This document shows, piece by piece, positions 14,363 to 14,371 of a stretch of DNA of 14,371 nucleotides; positions within the stretch are counted from its first letter, which is position 1; each line of letters opens with the position of its first letter. Origin of the DNA: Erythrobacter sp. UBA3075 (GTDB taxonomy: Bacteria > Pseudomonadota > Alphaproteobacteria > Sphingomonadales > Sphingomonadaceae); assembly GCA_002367375.1 (NCBI GenBank), contig DFBR01000087.1, forward strand, positions 5,236-19,606. Direction: 5' to 3'. The notes under the pieces were generated by a model. That model had not been told where the DNA came from. It ran no database searches and saw only the letters and a program-made list of their open reading frames with translations. The translations under genes were made by a program, and so were the position numbers.

Positions 14363-14371
14363 TTGGTTAAC

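Noticed and set aside
14331..14371. CtrA-like sequences (TTAACCAA and CTAACCAT) upstream of the sigma gene.
   Set aside because: Neither is a full match to TTAACCAT or to TTAA-N7-TTAA; kept only as a weak ECF promoter candidate.
1..14371. CRISPR arrays, tRNA/rRNA genes, insertion sequences, phage or plasmid functions.
   Set aside because: No spaced direct repeats, cloverleaf-like sequences, transposase or integrase motifs were seen on either strand.

Overview
The window looks like a chromosomal segment of an alphaproteobacterium, most likely a member of the Sphingomonadales (Erythrobacteraceae-like). This is inferred from moderate-to-high GC, the serC-serA-hisZ...purA gene set, a FixJ/LuxR-type regulator, extragenic palindromes typical of the group and possible CtrA half-sites. 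No rRNA, tRNA, CRISPR, insertion sequence or phage gene is visible. Fifteen segments are explained below: twelve protein-coding genes plus their regulatory and repeat elements, with very little unassigned space.

Region 1 (about 1-4170, + strand) is a four-gene run: a circularly permuted ATP-grasp protein, an alpha-E domain protein, a transglutaminase-like cysteine protease, and an Anbu/BPH proteasome-type peptidase. This set is a known but functionally unresolved bacterial neighbourhood. It is thought to couple peptide-bond formation by ATP-grasp chemistry to peptide cleavage or amide transfer and to degradation by a self-compartmentalised threonine protease. It is the most interesting system in the window. 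A palindromic extragenic element sits between its first two genes and supplies the Shine-Dalgarno sequence of the second.

Region 2 (about 4170-5900) holds a LuxR/FixJ-type transcription factor whose receiver domain has lost every phosphotransfer residue. It is preceded by a perfect inverted repeat that could be its own operator. Convergent to it is a lipoprotein with an extensin-like C-terminal domain carrying an M15-peptidase-like His/Asp metal motif.

Region 3 (about 5940-9990, + strand) is an amino-acid biosynthesis run: serC (with a structured leader RNA that sequesters its Shine-Dalgarno sequence), serA and hisZ. A perfect 25-bp inverted repeat lies between serC and serA and runs into the serA ribosome-binding site.

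Region 4 (about 9987-13394) contains, on the minus strand, a PiT-family phosphate permease and a secreted alpha/beta hydrolase with an extended -10 promoter, and then purA on the plus strand. Region 5 (13395-14371, minus strand) is an ECF-type sigma factor translationally coupled to a small two-helix membrane protein (DUF6768-like). Three convergent gene pairs in the window meet with overlapping, abutting or 20-nt-spaced stops and no visible terminator.
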